DNA of 64,000 nucleotides from Populus alba (GCF_005239225.2 NC_133287.1:2523493-2587492); one strand, 5' to 3'; numbered from the stretch's first letter, positions 35,024-48,080 are shown. The notes: generated by a model not told the origin, from the letters alone. Made by a program: numbers and translations.

Positions 35024-35686
35024 AATTGCTTGCAAATGAGCGGTACAACGGTTTCTGTTAGAGCGCCAGAGCTTGTGGTGAGATGCAGAGAAAGATGTCA
35101 CTATCTCTTTCTGCTACTTCAAGTTCTAGTCGAGAAGAATAGCAATGTTACTGCTATAAATAACTTATCAATCATTGTTATCATACTATCCAAGTGTTGC
35201 ATAAGAACCTTCAATTTTATCCAAGTCGGAATACTGCTTTAAGTTCATCGTCATTTACAAAGCCATCAAATTCATTGTTCGTCAATTTCATTATATATGC
35301 GGTTTCTTGGGAGGCTGGTGCCATTACAGCCTTGGCTATCAGCTTCTCGGTCATCGAAAATGTTAGTTTTGCCAAAATAAAGTACAATTCTATGATTCAT
35401 TCTTTTCCCAGTCAAGAAATGGAAGCCCATTAGAGCATTTCAATAGTTCGGTTCTTCCAATCAGAGAAAATTGATCACGAAAGGTTATTTCGATCTTCAA
35501 AAAAAGGCTTTGTTATAATTACATGTACTGCGGGTAAACAAGCTACTCAAGTCTCAACTGGGTGTAAGATTATCATACAACAAGAAGTAATAAACATCTT
35601 AGCAAATGAACAGTATTTTCTTCAAGAAGCTTCTTTATGTTGTTGTATATCACCAGGCACGCATTGTTCTCTTACAAGCTTGCATC
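35024..35686. other. Convergent 3' flanks
   Basis: The plus-strand PPR gene and the minus-strand zinc-ribbon gene converge here. The short ORFs in this stretch lack family features. It should contain both polyadenylation regions. Confidence 0.5.
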
Positions 35687-38600
35687 TCATGATTTTTCCT
35701 CAAAATCAACATCAATGATCTCAGGATCTGACTTTGAACTCCTGGTCCCTCTACCACCTCCTGAAAAGAAATCCCCAGGCCCTCTGCCTGGAAAGCCCCC
35801 CTTAGGCTGCCACACGGTGTTACCACAACCACCACAACGAATCACTTGGTTCTTGTAACCAACGAACTGTCTTTTACAAGCTGGACAAGCTCCCTGTCCA
35901 AATTTGACATATTTATAGGGGACCTCTATGCTAATATATAATTTACCGCAAATAAAGACACAAACAGAAGATGGTGTATTAACTTTTCAGCAGCTCAAGC
36001 AAATCTAATAAGCAGTGCAATCAAGAAATCTGCTCAAGATATTTAAATTCTTGATGAATGAAAGATGCATGGATTTAAGCCATTCGATCAAGAATTAAGC
36101 ATGAAATTAGTAGTTTCAGAAAGTCAAGAGTTCTAAGGGCACTTAAGGTGCACCAAGTGTAGAACGGATTTTTTTTAAGAAGAAAGAAAAAGACAAAAGT
36201 TGTGCATTTCAATCTTTTTCAAAGACTCCATAGTATTTGTTCAATCATCAAAATATCAGTGCTTTCAATTGAATACAATATGTTGTGTTCAATAATCTTA
36301 ATCAAATAAGAACCAGCAACTCCTTATCAACTAATATCCCTAGCCTAATTCTACTAAACATTAAACAACATAAATAAGAAGTTTCCTCCGTTACAAAAAA
36401 TTTTTAGATTAATATCAACAAAATTAATTAACGACAGAACCAAAATATCCTTTCTATCAATTGTATGGCCATAAAACAATAAAGTCAAAAGCAATGTGTC
36501 ATAGCCAGTGATACCTTGATAACAAGATTATTTGCCAAAGTCCCAATGAGAAGAGGTCCAGCAATCGGCAGAACCCATGTAGCAATTATGAAGAGCCGAA
36601 ACATCCACCCAGATAATGCAAACCAGAGGAAAAAAATAGTCTAAAAGGCAACAAACAAAGCAAACACACAAGTAATTCTAAATGTGAGACTAAAAACAAT
36701 TAGATAATTAGAAAAGCACAACCAATGGAAAGGAAATCACTTAATTCAGACTACTGAATCCAGAGATAATCGTCTATTAAAACTCCTACAAATTTATATT
36801 TACACATTGCATTTTCCATAGAGAAAAACAAAAAGGAATGGACTACTATTAAACTAGTTTTAATAGGACATGCTAGGTGCAATTTAATGTTTACTTGTTG
36901 CATTTTCCCCAGAGAAAAACAAAAAAGGAATGGACCACTATTAAACTAATTTCATTAGGACATGCTTGGTGAAATTTAATGACAATAAAAACATTTTACT
37001 TGCAATAACGCATGCAAAGTACAGAGGGATTATACTCACAACAAAACTCCTTCCTATTGGGGTATCGAAAAAGTCACTAATCTGCTTCCTGTACTGAAAA
37101 GATAAAATCATTGATCAAACCAAAAGCTCAAATAACTTAGAATGACATTAAAAAAATATGACATCATCAAAAATAATACTATTCCAAACTGTGAAGAGTA
37201 AAGGAGACTTGTTTATGCCATTAACTTTATATTAGTGGTAGGCAGAGTTTTTGCCAATAAATTATTAGTGTCCAACATTAAAATAAATTTTGAATGAAAC
37301 CAATTAATCAAAACTAAATCTAAAGTCTGTAGGTCTTCCATAATCAATCAATTGCATAATATGGAAAAATTACTATTATAAATTACAAATCCTATAAAAG
37401 CCACCTGGGATGGGGCTCAAATCTTGGTTTTAAATCTTAACTGCATCCATGATAGAGGAGTCAAGGGGTCGTCACCAGCATTATGTAATGGTTATGTAAT
37501 GGTTGTGGATGTCTCTGTTAAGAATTATTAGCAACTCTATGCAACATGGTAGCACTGCACACGTTAACACAATACCCACACTTTTAGTACTTAAGTATAA
37601 GAAACTAAATGGTTTTGTAACTTTTTATGGTCCCTTACTATGGCATTTTTAGTGCTTTGTATCATTGACTAGTGACTACTAGAATGTTAGACCCTGAATA
37701 TTCACTATGGTGGCAGCAAATATTCCTCAATCCATCTTTGAAAACATGTCATCAAATCAGCATATCACATAAATCTAACCTCAAAATCTTGTGAAATATG
37801 CAGCAACCAATATTTAATACACCTCTGGCTACCTAAAGTAAGAATTTGAAAGTTGCAACAGCAATGCAAAGTATGAAAAGAGCTTTATAATATAGGCTAG
37901 ATGGGGACCGTGGAATGAGTAGTCACAAGCTTCATTTCCTCCAATTCTTTGAAAATACAAATGAAGTAGCAACTAATTTGCTCCTGTTTCTAGGTGCTTT
38001 TCACCAGGTATCATTTTCAAGGCTCTCTCAAGGTTATTAACCTCAGTATGTTTTGATTAATTTCCTTGATTATGAGAAGAAACAGAGAAGGAAATAAATA
38101 TGTCATATGCATGATCTCATCAACAAGAAACTCAAGCAAAAGCGCAATTAAAGATTAAACTAACTTACGTTTCTGGTCCCGGCTTCAACACGGGAGCTAA
38201 AATGATTGTAGGTTATTATTTTTCATGTTAGTGTTCAAGCAACAGTTCATAATACAGTGAGGAAATAAATATGTCATATGTATGATCTCATCAACAAGAA
38301 ACTCAAGCAAAAGCACAATTAAAGATTAAAATAACTTACGTTTCTGGTCCCTGCTTCAACATGGGAGCTAAAATGATTGTAGGCTATTATTTTTCATGTT
38401 AGTGTCCAAGCAACTGCTCATAATACAGTGCAACACTATGCATAACTATTTCGATTTGTTAAATTTAATGTACCATGGATCCATTATCGGGGGGGTATAA
38501 TTAGAATTTCATGGAACTCTATTTTATTTTAATAAAGTGTGTCTGCATGTACTATTTTATTTTCATTTAATTTTGATAGAGATTAGTTTATATCAGACAG

Positions 38601-39621
38601 TTATGATTGCTCGTTATTAAGGTTACATTATCGAAAACTTATATAAGCTTCATAATGTGTTTTGTTTTTTTCTAACAATTCTTAATAATTTTCGGACGTT
38701 TAGTTTCCTGCATGAGGATTTCTACTAAGAAGTGATTCATTAAGCTTACTAATGTGAAGTTATTGGTTCTAGAACTAATTTCCTTTTTTCTCACCAAAAA
38801 GTCCAGAAACCAAACCAATTTCCCAAAGAAGAAATTTCCCAATTCCTATATTAGTAACCCCTTACCATATGCTTATTGCCTGAGAACTTATTGCCCTCTA
38901 CTCCAATGTCATTGGATCAAGACTTTCTACTTTGTTTCTAGATTTAAGGTCCAGATTAGTTTAATGTTTCAGTTTTCAAATTATTATATAGGATTGTTTA
39001 GACTCCATGACTTTCTATGGTCCTCGGTTAGACAAGTATGGATTAAAACTCACTACAACAGCCAAGCTAAACAAGTGTATAACAATTAGATGAGCAGATA
39101 TCTTTTTCTTTCTTTCTTTCTTTTTTCCATGTATTAAATTCATATACAGGAACAAGAATCATTTTTCTATTAAAATCACAATATTAGACAGTGCATAAGG
39201 AGGGAGAAAGGGAGGAACAAACCCTAGGCCAATTTCTGTTAAAATCCATGGAAAAAGTGCGCCATCGAAGACTAATATCATACTCTCTGTCAATCTCACG
39301 GGCACGATCAGAAGCAGATTGTGCTACAGCGCTGAGGCGTCGTGACACTGAGTATCTACGGTCAATACGCTCAGCAGTCTTCTTGGCCTCAAAAAGAAAC
39401 TGCTCAAATCCATCATTGGCAGTGCGCCAAGCATCTTTTGCAAACCTATCAAAGTCACGTCGGAAAGCAAGTGCCTTGCCTGAATGGATGGAGGAGATTG
39501 GGCGCCTGTGGATGCGGCATTGGAAAGCATGTCCCGTGCCAGCATCAATAAAGGAGCTTGGTTGTGAAAGCTTGTGCATGCGTGTGGGCAGCTGGGGCTG
39601 CCATGACAGAGCTGTAGCCAT
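35687..39621 (-). CDS. Plastid-type membrane protein with C-terminal zinc ribbon (exons 39223..39621, 37040..37093, 36515..36640, 35687..35893)
   Basis: Four exons, all phase 0 with GT-AG borders, give 261 residues. Residues 1-50 are rich in Ser, Arg, His and Gln with few acids, as in organelle transit peptides, plastid being more likely. Residues 50-133 are charged and helical (REIDREYDISLRWRTFSMDF). Exon 3 is hydrophobic (FFLWFALSGWMFRLFIIATW, then LPIAGPLLIGTLANNLVI), giving one or two membrane helices. Exon 4 starts GACPACKRQFVGYKNQVIRC and continues GGCG: CxxC-x13-CxxC (Cys196, 199, 213, 216), a zinc ribbon. A Gly-rich and then acidic tail ends it (PEIIDVDFEEKS). The function is unknown to me. 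A TCCAG just before the ATG suggests an intron in the 5' UTR. The genes to either side do not hint at its role. Confidence 0.85.
36805..36985. repeat. Direct repeat of about 91 bp in intron 2 of the zinc-ribbon gene
   Basis: gcattttccatagagaaaaa at 36809 recurs as gcattttccccagagaaaaa at 36900, followed in both by ggaatgga(c)ctattaaact and aggacatgct. The offset is 91 bases. Confidence 0.85.
38090..38430. repeat. Tandem duplication of 171 bp in intron 1 of the zinc-ribbon gene
   Basis: The segment beginning gaaataaatatgtcatatg at 38091 is repeated from 38262 with only a few substitutions, through to aatacagtg at both ends. It is a recent tandem duplication wholly inside the intron. Confidence 0.95.
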
Positions 39622-40480
39622 AATTACCTGGACAGAATCACAAAAACTGAAGCTAACAAGTCTGCCAATTTCTTATCACCACACTTCACAGCAGAAATCC
39701 CAACAAACAGCCCCAAAAGATAAAAAAATTTCATTCAAGAAACTTAACAGTCAAAAGCACCTCTTTCATTTCCACAAAATTTAACTCAAAGAAGCCTCAT
39801 AAATCATCTTCGAATACATCAACATTTCAACAAAAATAGAGCCCGCCAACCACTCAAATATAAGAAACAAGCCCTTACTTTTCTCAATTTTAATTCAAAG
39901 AAACAGGAACCCAAATAAATGCAACAAGACTTAAGAACACGAAAGTAAATAAATTTATACCTTTTAAGTGAACTTGTCGAGAAAAAAGTGCAACACCCAA
40001 TTGAGGAACTGACCTGAAAAATCAAATCCAACCATCAAAATTAAAACTGTTCATAATTTTAAAAGAATCCTTTTGCCTGGAATATGTGAGAGAAGAGGGA
40101 GTAGAGAGGCTGAGACAGTAGAGACTTCTTACGAGCATGAACTAGGAAAACGATAATACCCTGTGCCTGAAGAGAATTTCTGGGGGCGGAGGCAGTTCCT
40201 GATTCTTGGGCCAGGAGCTTCCTAGTTATCCATAGAAAAAAAACATTGGATCATTCTTTGTTTGTCAAACCCTTTTGATAAGAGAAATAAATTGAAACAA
40301 TATTAGTCCAGCCCATATTTTCCTATAAATCAGTACGGCCCATACAAAAGAGATGCCATTTCTTGCCACTGTTAACTTATGCATTCACTTGGGAATTATT
40401 TATTATTATTAAAAAAACTAGAGGAGAGTTTTATTGTATTTCTTCTCATGTAATATTTATTTGAATAATATTGTTTAATT
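39622..40480. other. 5' region of the zinc-ribbon gene and upstream DNA
   Basis: On the minus strand a candidate 5' UTR intron lies between a donor at CAG/gtcagttcct (near 40014) and the acceptor just before the ATG. 40080-40240 is GC-richer and is the likely promoter or first exon. Confidence 0.35.
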
Positions 40481-41070
40481 TTATTTTTTAATATTAAATT
40501 TATTAGAAATTAAACTTCATAGTTATTTTTTCAATTTATTTTATAAAGTTATCTTATACTCATGACCTGAACCACTGATTTAACAGGTTATCTCGGTTTA
40601 CTTAATTTTTTTTTAATTTTATTATTTAATATTAGATTGATTGATAATTAAGTTTTATAATTTATTTAAATTTATTTTTTATGAGGTTATCCATTTCATG
40701 ACTTAAGTCACGAGTTCATCGGATTAACCATAGTTGACACAAATTGTTTTTTTATCCTTTTTTTAATAGTTTTTTTTTTTAATTTCAATATTAAATTGAT
40801 TGATAATTGGGTTTCATAACTTGTTTTTATTTGCTTTATATTGTGTTATTCTAATCTCATGACTCAGGGCACAAGTTTGATAAGTTAACCTAAGTTGGCT
40901 AAGGTCAATATTCTGGATTTTCTTTTCTATTTCATCCTTCAACATTGAGTTATTAGAAATCAGGTTTTATAATTTGTTTTAATTTACTTTATATAAGGTT
41001 ATCATGATCTCAAATTTTAGCAAGTAGATTGACAGGTTAACTTAGATTAACCTGAATCGATATAATATAT
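40480..41070. repeat. Degenerate tandem array, about 150-bp unit, four copies
   Basis: The motif aatattaaatt(g)att-gata-att followed by a ttcata/ttttataa stretch has anchors near 40490, 40628, 40786 and 40940 (spacings 138, 158 and 154). Each unit also holds tcatgact-type and ggttaac-type words. The unit resembles the T-rich units at 61580-62130. Confidence 0.7.
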
Positions 41071-41501
41071 TATTGTTTTAATATATATTAAAAAAACCTC
41101 ATTATAAATATTTATTTTAAGCTAAATAATATTTTTATTAGTTATTTATATTGTTTTTAAACTCATAGATTCACACTGAATTAATTCCCAGTAAGCTTTT
41201 TTTCACTAAAAGAATTAGCAATGTCAAGATAAAGACTTTTCCTCGTAAACACCTTAAGGAATTTAAATATATTTCACAATAGTTTGAAAATCTCATGAAC
41301 ACTACCATACTTTACAAATATTTTAATCTATCTGTGATGTTCATCACCAACTTTAATTAAAATAGTTTGATCTATTTAATATTTTTTTTCTCTCGTAACA
41401 TATGAATGCTTTTGATCACGTGAATAAATCTTGTCTTTACAAACCAGAAAACAATAATCAAAGTAAATTTATTAACATATCATTTCACGATTTACAATGA
41501 A

Positions 41502-41854
41502 GAATTTAAGATAAATTATTGTAGTACAATCTAGTGAGTTGATTTCATTTAGTTTGATTATATAATTAAAATTTTCAATATCAAACATTATAATTGAATA
41601 AAAAAAAATTGTGTATATTCTAACATATTAATAAGATAAATTATTAGTTAATTACATCTCAAATTAATTAACAAATCACTGAATTTATATAAACTTGAAA
41701 CGAGCAAGTTGTTAGGATGCAGGGAATTTAAGATAAATTATTGCAGTACAATCTAGTGAGTTGATTTCATTTAGTTTGATTATATAATTAAAATTTTCAA
41801 TATCAAACATTATAATTGAATAAAAAAATTTCGTGTATATTCTAACATATTAAT
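41502..41854. repeat. Direct repeat, about 131 bp, offset 222
   Basis: gaatttaagataaattattg at 41502-41632 is repeated at 41724-41854 with hardly any change, including tacaatctagtgagttgatt and the tctaacatattaat end. About 90 unrelated bases lie between. Confidence 0.95.
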
Positions 41855-42274
41855 TATCTTAGTTTCAATATATATATTATACATTGTTAATTAGTAATGT
41901 CAATTATTTTCTAAAATTGTTGGTACTTTACGTAGCCATGCATCTTCCTGTGGTTTGACCAACCAGTCCCTCGGCTTTGTTTTCCATGCTCTTTGGGAGA
42001 TTCCTCAAATTTTAAGACAGGAGATCATTGTAGCCACCTTCATTTAATGATTATCATAAAATGGATAATGATGTAGGTGTAATGTTCCATGCATGTTTTT
42101 CAGCTTGAATACGTGTTGAAATCCTTTTTTTTTTTTTTTTTGTGTGCCGAATTACAGGAATTGTTGGTCCTTACACAGCCACGTACACCTTCATGTTCTT
42201 GAATATTCTTGAGGTTAATTTGTCTTCCTTTCTTTCTTAATATTTCAAGTGATACCTTGAATATAGTGGCCATT

Positions 42275-42475
42275 TGAGATTGCTTTACAAAAACCCTTTA
42301 AAAAAATTAAAATTTTATTTTTATTTTAAATTAACATGTTTTTGATGTTTTTAAATTATTTTGATGTGTTAATCTCAAAAATAATTTTTTAAAAAATAAA
42401 AAAATATTATTGGCATGTTTTTCTGAAGTGAAAAACACTTTAAAAAGCAACTAAAACTACACTTTCAAACACGCA
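42275..42475. repeat. AT-rich MITE-like element, copy 6
   Basis: The right edge reads aaagcaactaaaactacact followed by ttcaaacacgc; the left part has ttgctttacaaaaacccttt. The interior has gatgtttttaaattatttt and gatgtgttaatctcaaaaat. Same order as copies 1 and 3. Confidence 0.6.
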
Positions 42476-42814
42476 TTTTGAGATTGCAAATTACAGGCGG
42501 CGTCTTTTGTTGACGAATTATAGAGTTGGTCTTGAAAACATAGTTTGTCGAAAAAAAATATTTTCAATGTTAATCTCACTCCACAATTACTTTTATTATT
42601 TATATAGATCAAATTGTGTTCTTAATTTATATTATTCAAAAAATATAAAATCTAGACATAAAATCTTTTCCTAATTAATCTATGTAAAATTTACCAATTT
42701 ATGTTAGGGAACATCTTCTTAGAGAGATGCATGGGCATGGGCCTTTGTATACGAGATCTTACATACAAATAAATACTATCTTCAACTCAAGATTTTAAAT
42801 TAATCATTTATGAG

Positions 42815-42851
<37 letters not shown>

Positions 42852-45085
42852 ATTTTATTTTTAATTTCTTCAATATGAAATACATGTATACCCAATATTC
42901 TATTCATTAATTATCAATCATCATATTTATATTACATTTTTTTCTCATTAATGAAACTTGTAAATTTTAAATTTGAGGGGAGCCAGTCCAAAAATTGTGG
43001 CCACGCTTCCTTAAATGATTTTTCATTGCTTTCCCAGCTTTCATACAAAACTACAAAGACCAAAACTACATGCTCGTGAGTCGTGTGTGTATTCAAATTG
43101 CATTTTTTCCACGATCAAATTGCTTTTTGCGGTTTCAAACGCGTTTCCATGGGAAAAAGAAAACATTGTGGAGGGAATCTTAGTAGTTTACATATATAGT
43201 CAAACAGTCATAGTCATTGAAGCAATTAATGTTAGTACTTTTCATAGTCAGAAAGCCATAATTGCTGACAAGAATTTAGCAATTTACAAAGACAAAGATT
43301 ATTGCATATGTAGGAAGAAACATATGGAGGAAATTGCATGCATGCCTTTGAAATATCTGCCAAGAAAAGAGACATAAATTTCATTAACATATAAAATCTC
43401 ATAAACATATATATTTTTCTTTTTTTTCTTAAAAAAAAAAATTATTTTAGATTCTTTGTTTTAGTTAGTGTATGCGTGTGTGGATTTACTTTTTTTTTTT
43501 TTAATAAGAATTATCAAACACGCATTTTCATTTTTTTTGTACAGTAAAAAAAAATAAGACTAAGCACCGAAAATGTTTTAAAATAAAGTAGTTTTTTAAT
43601 ATCCACAGTAAAAAATTTCAAATTTGTGAAACTTTACACTCTCTTCTCGAGCCACGCACAGAACATTTATAGAATCAGAATTACAAATGATTTTCCAATA
43701 ACCTCATGTTTTGTGCCCACTCACAACCCATTACTACAGTTTAATATTTACTATATTTATTTTAATCATATTATCAAAATATTATTTCAATTTCTAGTAG
43801 ATAAAATAATGCAAAATTTAATTTTGGTATAGCTAAAACTTGTTTTGTATGTTTTTGAAAACTAAACAAGATAATTTTATTATAAATTATCAAACTTTAT
43901 ATAGAATTATTTAGATTTTTAATTAAAATCAAGTATTTTCACTTAATAAATATTAAAATTTATTAATGTATAAACAATTTAAAATAATATATTAAATTAT
44001 AAAAATGCCATAAAATAATTGAATAATACACGTGCAAAGCAATATTAGTGATAAATCTAATTTTGAAAAAGAATTTTTTATAATCGAGTGGTTTAATTAA
44101 TGAAATTGAGCAAGGTTTAATTTGATTCAATGACTTTTCAAAAGCGGAACGGAACATGTGGAATGAAACCGGAACGTTCCGGACGGAATTTAGCCAAAAA
44201 TTCGGAAAACGAACCGAGATTTAAAATGAGATGGAATTCATTCTATTTTGTTCTGTTTTTTGAATTGGTATGAAATGTTTTGGCCATTCCGGACAGAACG
44301 GAACGGAATTAACAACCTTGATTTTTTTTAGCTTTCAATCACACAAAATATAAACATACTATTTTGATATTTTTTAACTTGCTTTAACAATTATAAAATA
44401 TTTTTTTAGGAGAAACAATAATTCTAATTAAAATTATTGTGTTCACAAAGATAAACAAAAAATATGTTAATAAAAAATTTTATCTTGATAGAAAAAAATT
44501 CATAACTATCATATTTTCACTTTTAATAATAATAATAATAATAATAAAAAATTTCTCAAACCTGGATATTATTTTTTTATTTAATAATTCTTTGGTTCCC
44601 CGCAGCAAAGCTCGAGCATACAAACTACTTGAATCTCAACTTTATATATATTACTTTTATATTGTTTATTTATTTGATGTAGGGGTAGGTTCTTCAACTC
44701 TTTCCCCCATTTTTATTTTTTAGGTCTGTTAAGTGATGTGGGGTCCAAGATTTTGGTTGAGTTATTGGGTCTCTTTGATATTTTAATATCAAGTGAGATA
44801 ACCTTTTTTATATATAAATTTAAATTATTGTGTGGGTTCTTGAAATATTCTTACATTAACTCAAAGCAAAAGTTTACATTAAGGCTTGAAGAAAGGTTTG
44901 AGATGTTCTTGATTGCAAATGGCATACGGCTCAGCCTAAGATATGTAATTTAAAAAGTATTTCATACTTATAAAATAAATATAAAATTTAGATAAAGCAC
45001 CCCTATAATAAATATTTATTGATAATTAATAGGTGTAATTTAGGGTTCTGAAAGCAGCACATTCTCTTTCAACCTAGAAAGGGTG
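42476..45085. other. Gene-free AT-rich region
   Basis: Contains a (TA)n tract at 42818-42849, an (AAT)n tract at 44527-44547 and a block rich in ggaacgg/ttccgg words at 44145-44310. An ORF at 43015-43377 has no family features or supporting structure. No gene is supported. Confidence 0.5.
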
Positions 45086-45091
45086 TAATTT

Positions 45092-47680
45092 CTAAAAATG
45101 AGCAGCAAGTGACCTCATGTGCTCCTTGAGACTTGCAAGACTAGGACTGTCATCATAACTGTACATCAAAGGAATCATTCTTGCTACATTCAGACAAGCT
45201 TTTGTGAAAGACGATGAAAATGGTGACCAAGACAGGCATTCCCGGTTCAGTTTCTTCCACGCGTCACAGATTAAATGGCTAACGTGCTCTCTCGCTCTTT
45301 CAACAGTAACGTTTGGATGTTCTCTGATGTAGCACTCCAAGTAGGACCCGTCATGACCGTCTTGATTCTCATCCTGAGTTCAATCAAAGAAGGATGTCTC
45401 AATCATCGTACAAAAATCATTAATGCTATCCTATTTGTTTATAGACTTTATAGTCTTTTTCAGATTATATAGTCTTACCTTAGCAGTGCCCAAGTCATCC
45501 CAAAGACGGAGGATCGTTGCTGTGAATGATATAACGGGAGGAAAGCCATCCACAAAATCAACGGTTTCTTTGTTGATGCCCTGGCCCAGGAGAAAGAACA
45601 TGTGAACCAGCACCACATGCACACCTGAACTAACAATTCCATTCCTCAAATATTCTTCTGGCTTTGGCATTTTCCCAGAAGCAAACCACTTTGCTTCTTC
45701 TAAAAACGCGTTGCACAGCTTTTTCCACTGCAACAATCAGATAAGAATATGGCAAACATGTATCATAGATGATCCTTGATGACAGATGTTATGCAGAAAA
45801 TATAATGTGTGCGAGAGAATTCCTGGTTGGTTCTAGCATATATTGAATTGTAAATAAATGATCCATACCGATTTCTGTAAGGATTCTATAGGGTTCCATC
45901 CATGCTTTTCAAAAATCTTGGTGCTAATGCTCTCAGTGATGTCGAAAAGAGCCTTAAGAGAAATCTTCATGCTTTCTGGTAGCTGATTAGCGGCTGTGAG
46001 GTCCCATCTTCAGGCAATGATTTGATGGATTAGAAAATCTTAAACAAAACACACACGAAGAATCAAAGAGAGAGATGATACGAGGGTGCATACTCATTGA
46101 CTGCTTCTGTGAAGATAGAGAGGTCATTGAGCGTCCCATAAAGATCGAAAATGTCGTCGATGATGTATACCAGAGAGATGGGTTTAGTTAATTCAACCCT
46201 TTGCTCAGAGAGGTTAGGATCTATGAGGACGGACATGGACCACATGTGCCACTTTAGAGGTTGGTCTCTTGCGAATTTCAACTCCTTAGCCAAGCCTAAG
46301 TCTTTCCACCAACTAAAAAAACACAAGATTTTGCATTAGAGGAGAATAATTTAATCTTGTTAGTGCATTTCAAGCAATATATAGTTCTTACTTTGAAATC
46401 TGAAGAATTTCCTTCTGATGTATAGATCGTACAATTTCACAATCGATTTTCGCCAACTCTGAAAAAACCTTGATGTTTTCATTTCGGATATCAATATTGT
46501 TTAGGAAGTTTTTGACCATGAACCTTGCCAAGCTCTTGTGATAAGGATGCTTCAATGTATTTGCAACAATTTCAGATTCATGATGATTAAGTAGCTTGGC
46601 ACTGAATTCTCCAGCTTCATCAAGTATATCTTCACTTTCCATACTCAGCTGTGAAGCTTCATACAATGCCATCAAACCCTTTGCGTCATTTTCTTGTATC
46701 AAATGAAAATTTCCCTCTTCATTCTTGAAGTTGTTAAACACCTCTATAGCACAGCCACAACAAAAAAAAATAAAAATTGATGGTAAATAATTTATTTATT
46801 TTCCAGATGCACTAATACTAATCTACATCTAGCATTGGAGTATGACTTTGTATTCCTTGACATAGGCACTAAAGTAGTGGTGAAGCGTGGACCAAATTGA
46901 TGGAGGGTCAAGTTAGAAATATCATGAGGCTTTAGAAGAGCTATAAAATATATATTTTTTCTTTTTCTTTTTTCTTTTTTTGGTGTCTTAGTAATAACTC
47001 TGGGGGAAGTAGGATGTAAGCATGCCTAAAGTTGGTGAGCAATAGTATCTTCTGATAATTTGGAGTTCTCATGGCCCCCTCAATCTAGCACGGGGGCTTT
47101 TTCCTCCGATGAATGTGGTGACGCGGTCCATTACAAAGTGTTTTTAATTCATCGAATTTTAACATATAACAAAACAAATTTACGTACCAGCTAAACATAA
47201 GAGTTAAGTAAATGATTAAAATCTCATTTTATATTATTTTCTAACATTTTAATTCATGTTGCTCACCTTGAGAGACATTATAACCCTCTTGTCTCAGTAA
47301 TCGAAAGCGAAGAGCAACTCCAAAAACATCAAGAGGAAGATGATTTGGAGAGCTAAAGTAGTTCATATACTGAGTATTTAGAAAAGCTTCAATTTCCTCC
47401 CGGAAGTGATAGTCAATGCCTAAGCGTTGAAGTGTATCGATCATTACTAAGCCTTCCAGTTCATCTTTTCCAGCAGTATTGCTGAGAATACACGCAGCTT
47501 CCTTCACCATTTTTCCATGTCTGAGGCATAGCTCATTCTGCAAAAGTGAAATATACATTCATTAAGCAATATAAGAAACCAGAAACAAATCAACATGCAA
47601 CATGTGAACAGAAACTTTACCTCAACGCTAGGAAGATGAAAGGATGCTGAGAAGCTGCCATCATTGATGGGAAATGCCAT
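45092..47680 (-). CDS. Terpene synthase, TPS-g type (linalool/nerolidol synthase-like)
   Basis: Seven exons: 47621..47680, 47267..47537, 46392..46743, 46094..46312, 45869..46007, 45479..45727, 45092..45373. Phases agree at every junction and give 523 residues. The class I Mg2+ motif is YIIDDIFD (DDxxD at 280-284) and the second metal site is DDLGTAKDE (424-432). [16 protein letters not shown] holds the RD segment, and [20 protein letters not shown] is typical of the nerolidol/linalool group. The RRx8W motif of cyclising TPS-b enzymes is absent and there is no evident transit peptide, both features of TPS-g. Family enzymes ionise GPP or FPP to acyclic tertiary alcohols, in the cytosol if untargeted. 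I chose ATG 47680 because the TTG at 47695 is not a normal start. Seven exons match the family. No stop or frameshift is visible. The exact product cannot be read from sequence. Confidence 0.92.
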
Positions 47681-47774
47681 TGATAATATCACCAATACTT
47701 AACGAGAAGCAGATGTTGAGAGATTTGAGGGAGTCTTGTGAATTGTGATGGACTATAATTCAGTCTGTGGGACG

Positions 47775-47784
47775 ATATATATAG
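47775..47784 (-). promoter_or_regulatory. TATA box of the terpene synthase gene
   Basis: The minus strand reads CTATATATATCG about 95 bases upstream of the ATG, which leaves a leader of about 65 bases. It supports the position of the first exon. Confidence 0.55.
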
Positions 47785-48080
47785 AGAGATATAAGTTTAA
47801 TAAACAAATGCTAGCTAGCTAGGGCCACCCAATGCGTGATTCATATGTTCTGTCATGTTGACTGCACATTCTACAGCAGAAGTCTATGTTGACTGACTGC
47901 AGATCCACAAACAAAAGTTTGAAATTAAGTGCTCATGAAATCAGTGAATCTTAACACAAGTAGGATTCTTATCTTAATCACATGAAATCACTTGCACTAT
48001 CTATATCAGGACTGGATGAATCTAACGGCTATAAAAAAAATACGTTGCATGAAGACTATACGCTATAGAGAAATTTCTTT

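Noticed and set aside
34694..35101. Minus-strand ORF of 135 residues over PPR copy 2
   Set aside because: An antisense shadow of the PPR repeats.
39191..39784. Plus-strand ORF of 197 residues
   Set aside because: It lies antisense over exon 1 of the zinc-ribbon gene, whose minus-strand model splices cleanly into three further exons.
43015..43377. Plus-strand ORF of 120 residues
   Set aside because: No domain, no signal peptide, AT-driven codon use, no promoter feature; most likely chance.
47681..47695. Upstream extension of the terpene synthase from 47695
   Set aside because: The codon at 47695 is TTG, not ATG; the first ATG in frame is at 47680.
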